DNA of 7,075 nt, taken from Paracoccaceae bacterium. GTDB lineage: Bacteria; Pseudomonadota; Alphaproteobacteria; Rhodobacterales; Rhodobacteraceae. A program made the translations under genes and the position numbers. Below are positions 5,515 through 7,075 of this stretch, piece after piece; positions within the stretch are counted from its first letter, which is position 1; each line of letters begins with the position of its first letter. The notes under the pieces were generated by a model. That model made no database searches and was not told where the DNA came from. It saw nothing but the letters and a program-made list of their open reading frames with translations. Location: the NCBI GenBank assembly GCA_007131945.1, contig SLPP01000410.1, positions 1-7,075 on the forward strand, written 5' to 3'.

Positions 5515-5542
5515 ACGATATCTCGTCCGGGCGAGCGGGAAA
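5515..5542 (-). promoter_or_regulatory. Weak candidate promoter of the Tad trio
   Basis: TATCGT (5520-5515), the same -10 sequence proposed for the sugar dehydrogenase, is preceded 16 bases upstream by TTTCCC (5542-5537), which is a poor -35 with three of six matches. It could equally be a promoter needing an activator or another sigma factor. Confidence 0.22.
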
Positions 5543-5721
5543 CGGCCGCATCCGGAAACTGGAGAGTCAGGCTACCTCTGGAACGCGGCAGGAAGACGGC
5601 GCAATTCGGGCGGCGGGATGTCACACGGGCAAGCGTCACCCGTGCACGGCGAGCCATGCCGGCCGGTCGAGTTCCCGCGCGTCCGCTTCGCGCGAGGCCG
5701 GCGCCGGGCACCGCCAGGACC

Positions 5722-5740
5722 GACCCCGCGCTCCGGGGTC
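5722..5740. terminator. Possible terminator stem-loop after the FAD oxidase gene
   Basis: GACCCCG (5722-5728) pairs perfectly with CGGGGTC (5734-5740) around a five-base loop, about 95 bases after the stop codon of the oxidase. No T tract follows on either strand, and other small hairpins are nearby, so this is weak. Confidence 0.25.
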
Positions 5741-5834
5741 ACCGGCGAAGCGACAGGCCGTGCAGCGAACGCGGTTTCCGAGACGGTGCCCCGGGCCGGG
5801 GCTGGCGCGGCGGCGCTCCACCGGTCGGTCGCCG

Positions 5835-7075
5835 TCAGGCGCGTTCGGGCGGCGGCAGCACCTTGCCGGGATTGAGCAGATCGGCCGGATCGAGCAACCG
5901 CTTGAACGCCCGCATCAGCTCGATCCGCACCGGATCGGCCAGCGCCGCGAGATGATGGCGGCGGGAGGCGCCGATGCCGTGCTCGGCCGAGAAGACGCCG
6001 CCGCAGCCGGCCAGCGGCGCGTAGATCGCCGCCTCGATTCGCGCCTGCAGCGCCGCATCCGCAGGGGTGTCGCGGTCGAGAAGGATGTGCAGGTTGCCGT
6101 CGGCCACATGCCCGAAGACATAGGCGCCCAGCCCGGCCTCGACTTCGGCCAGGCGCGCCTCGACCGCGCGGAGATAGCCGGCCAGATGCACGAGCGGCAC
6201 CGACACGTCGAACCCGGCCGCCCCGGCATGGCGGCGGCTGATGGCGCCGGTGTCCTCGCGCAGTGCCCAGAGCCGCCCGGCCTGCGCCCCCGAGGCGGCG
6301 ATCAGCGCATCGACGATCGTGCCCGCGTCGTGGAGTTCCGTCGCCAGCGTTTCCAGGGCCGCCGCCAGCGGTGCGGGATCGGGGCCGGCGAGGGCGACCA
6401 GCAGATAGGCCGCGCCCGTCTTGCCGATCGGGCCGAGGTCGTGGCCATGCGCCGCCTGCATCAGCGCCAGGTGGCGCGCGGTCATGAGTTCGGCGGCATG
6501 CAGATGCCCGGCCGCCGGCCGCAACGCCGCCGTCAGGACGGCCGGCACCGCATCGATGTCGGGCAAGGCCAACAGCGCGGTGGCCTGCGCCGGCGCCAGC
6601 GGCTCCAGCCGCAGCGCGGCGGCGGTGACCACGCCCAGCGTGCCCTCGGCGCCGATCAGCAGCTGGCGCGGGTCGGGGCCGAGCGCGGACTTGATCACCG
6701 GCGCGAGATCCGTCAGCACCCGCCCGTCGGGCAGGACCGCCTCCAGCCCCAGCACCCGGTGGCGCATCACCCCGTGGCGGAAGGCACTCATCCCGCCGGC
6801 ATTGGTCGAGATCATGCCGCCGATCGTGGCGCTGCCGCGAGCGGCGATGTCGATGCCGGGTTCCAGCCCGTGCGCGGCCACGGCCGCCTGCAGCGCGGCG
6901 AGGCTGACGCCGGCCTCCACGACCGCCACGCGGGTGTCGGGGTCGATGCGACGGATGCGCGCCAGCCGCTCGGTGGACAGGATGATCTGGCCCGGAGCGC
7001 TGGTCGCCCCGCCGGCGAGCCCGGTGCGCCCGCCCTGCGGCACCACGCCGGCGCCGTGCCGCGCGGCGATGCGCA
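5835..7075 (-). CDS. FAD-binding 2-hydroxyacid dehydrogenase, GlcD/D-lactate type (5' end beyond the window)
   Basis: The fragment gives the last 412 residues of a GlcD-family flavoenzyme; family members are about 460-480 long, so roughly 50 N-terminal residues lie beyond base 7075. The family oxidises D-2-hydroxyacids such as D-lactate, glycolate or D-2-hydroxyglutarate to 2-oxoacids. The FAD-binding domain shows VPQGGRTGLAGGAT near the fragment's beginning, GSATIGGMISTNAGG (about 80-94) and GAEGTLGVVT (141-150). The C-terminal FAD-oxidase domain shows GHVADGNLH, whose two histidines (about 322 and 329) bind a metal in relatives, then AEHGIG (about 363-368) and the family ending LLDPADLLNPGKVLP. 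A GTG at 7046 sits inside the FAD loop and is not the real start; the frame continues to the edge. The substrate cannot be assigned. The 347-base gap after it and the unrelated neighbours suggest it is not co-transcribed with the Tad genes. Confidence 0.87.
   Translation of the reverse strand, partial: RIAARHGAGVVPQGGRTGLAGGATSAPGQIILSTERLARIRRIDPDTRVAVVEAGVSLAALQAAVAAHGLEPGIDIAARGSATIGGMISTNAGGMSAFRHGVMRHRVLGLEAVLPDGRVLTDLAPVIKSALGPDPRQLLIGAEGTLGVVTAAALRLEPLAPAQATALLALPDIDAVPAVLTAALRPAAGHLHAAELMTARHLALMQAAHGHDLGPIGKTGAAYLLVALAGPDPAPLAAALETLATELHDAGTIVDALIAASGAQAGRLWALREDTGAISRRHAGAAGFDVSVPLVHLAGYLRAVEARLAEVEAGLGAYVFGHVADGNLHILLDRDTPADAALQARIEAAIYAPLAGCGGVFSAEHGIGASRRHHLAALADPVRIELMRAFKRLLDPADLLNPGKVLPPPERA

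Larger units (their letters stand above)
5488..5834. other. 347-base gene-free stretch upstream of the Tad genes
   Basis: No frame here gives a convincing protein. It contains short GC-rich hairpins at 5676-5694 (six pairs), 5722-5740 (seven pairs, five-base loop) and 5788-5802 (six pairs, three-base loop). Any of these could end transcripts of the upstream oxidase, though none has a T tract. The low end must hold the Tad promoter; the only candidate seen there is weak. Confidence 0.55.

Noticed and set aside
3587..5551. Upstream extension of the TadE-like frame to over 800 codons on the minus strand
   Set aside because: The added part is TadG coding sequence read in another frame. The true N-terminus is set by the pseudopilin motif, the ATGA overlap and the Shine-Dalgarno site.
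5448..5711. An 87-codon minus-strand frame upstream of the TadG-like gene
   Set aside because: It overlaps the TadG start in another frame, has no clear ribosome site and no motif.
3586..5955. A 789-codon open frame on the plus strand
   Set aside because: It mirrors the TadG-like gene; the text is low-complexity Gly/Arg/Val/Asp/Ala with no domain, while the minus-strand protein has a complete vWA metal site.
7044..7046. GTG as the start of the FAD oxidase
   Set aside because: It sits within the conserved FAD-binding loop just before VPQGGRTG; the frame continues upstream to the window edge, so the gene is truncated by the window and does not start here.

Overview
The window is a very GC-rich bacterial segment with strong G/C preference at third codon positions, and every gene I can support lies on the minus strand. 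The protein types (a short PqqA of the alphaproteobacterial kind, Tad-pilus TadG/TadE proteins with the 'CATS...HFF...LRLTQ' style C-terminus, TTGAC-type -35 boxes) suggest an alphaproteobacterium, probably of the Rhodobacterales. That placement is an inference from sequence style; no rRNA or other marker is present.

Read in the direction of transcription (high to low coordinates), the layout is as follows. (1) A 5'-truncated GlcD-family FAD-dependent 2-hydroxyacid dehydrogenase enters from the right edge and ends at 5835. (2) A 347-base gene-free stretch follows. (3) Three tightly packed Tad pilus-type genes come next: a large TadG-like von Willebrand A protein (3583-5487), a classical TadE-like pseudopilin (3053-3586) and a second, divergent TadE/TadF-like protein (2442-3047). 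The first pair overlaps by 4 bases, the second pair is 5 bases apart, and all three starts have a Shine-Dalgarno core exactly 8 bases upstream. (4) A 458-base gene-free stretch carries several strong inverted repeats and, at its low end, a good sigma-70-like promoter. (5) A small periplasmic cytochrome c (1669-1983) is followed by (6) a secreted PQQ-dependent sugar dehydrogenase of the GSDH family (256-1533). (7) The first 21 codons of pqqA, the peptide precursor of PQQ, run off the left edge (1-63).

Genes 5-7 look like one functional module: the cofactor precursor, the periplasmic quinoprotein that uses the cofactor, and a c-type cytochrome that could carry its electrons to the respiratory chain. 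Each of the three has its own recognisable Shine-Dalgarno site and a plausible promoter, so they look co-located and possibly co-regulated rather than one tight operon. The Tad trio is a separate cell-surface unit (minor pseudopilins plus a vWA protein) with no pilin, secretion ATPase or secretin gene in view. The truncated oxidase appears unrelated to either.

I found no RNA genes, CRISPR arrays, insertion sequences or attachment sites. The observations most worth a second look are the inserted, Asn/Gly-rich repeat-bearing segment inside the TadG vWA domain, the Glu-to-Asp change at the pseudopilin +5 position in the third Tad protein, the palindrome beside the pqqA promoter, and the inverted-repeat cluster in the 458-base gap.
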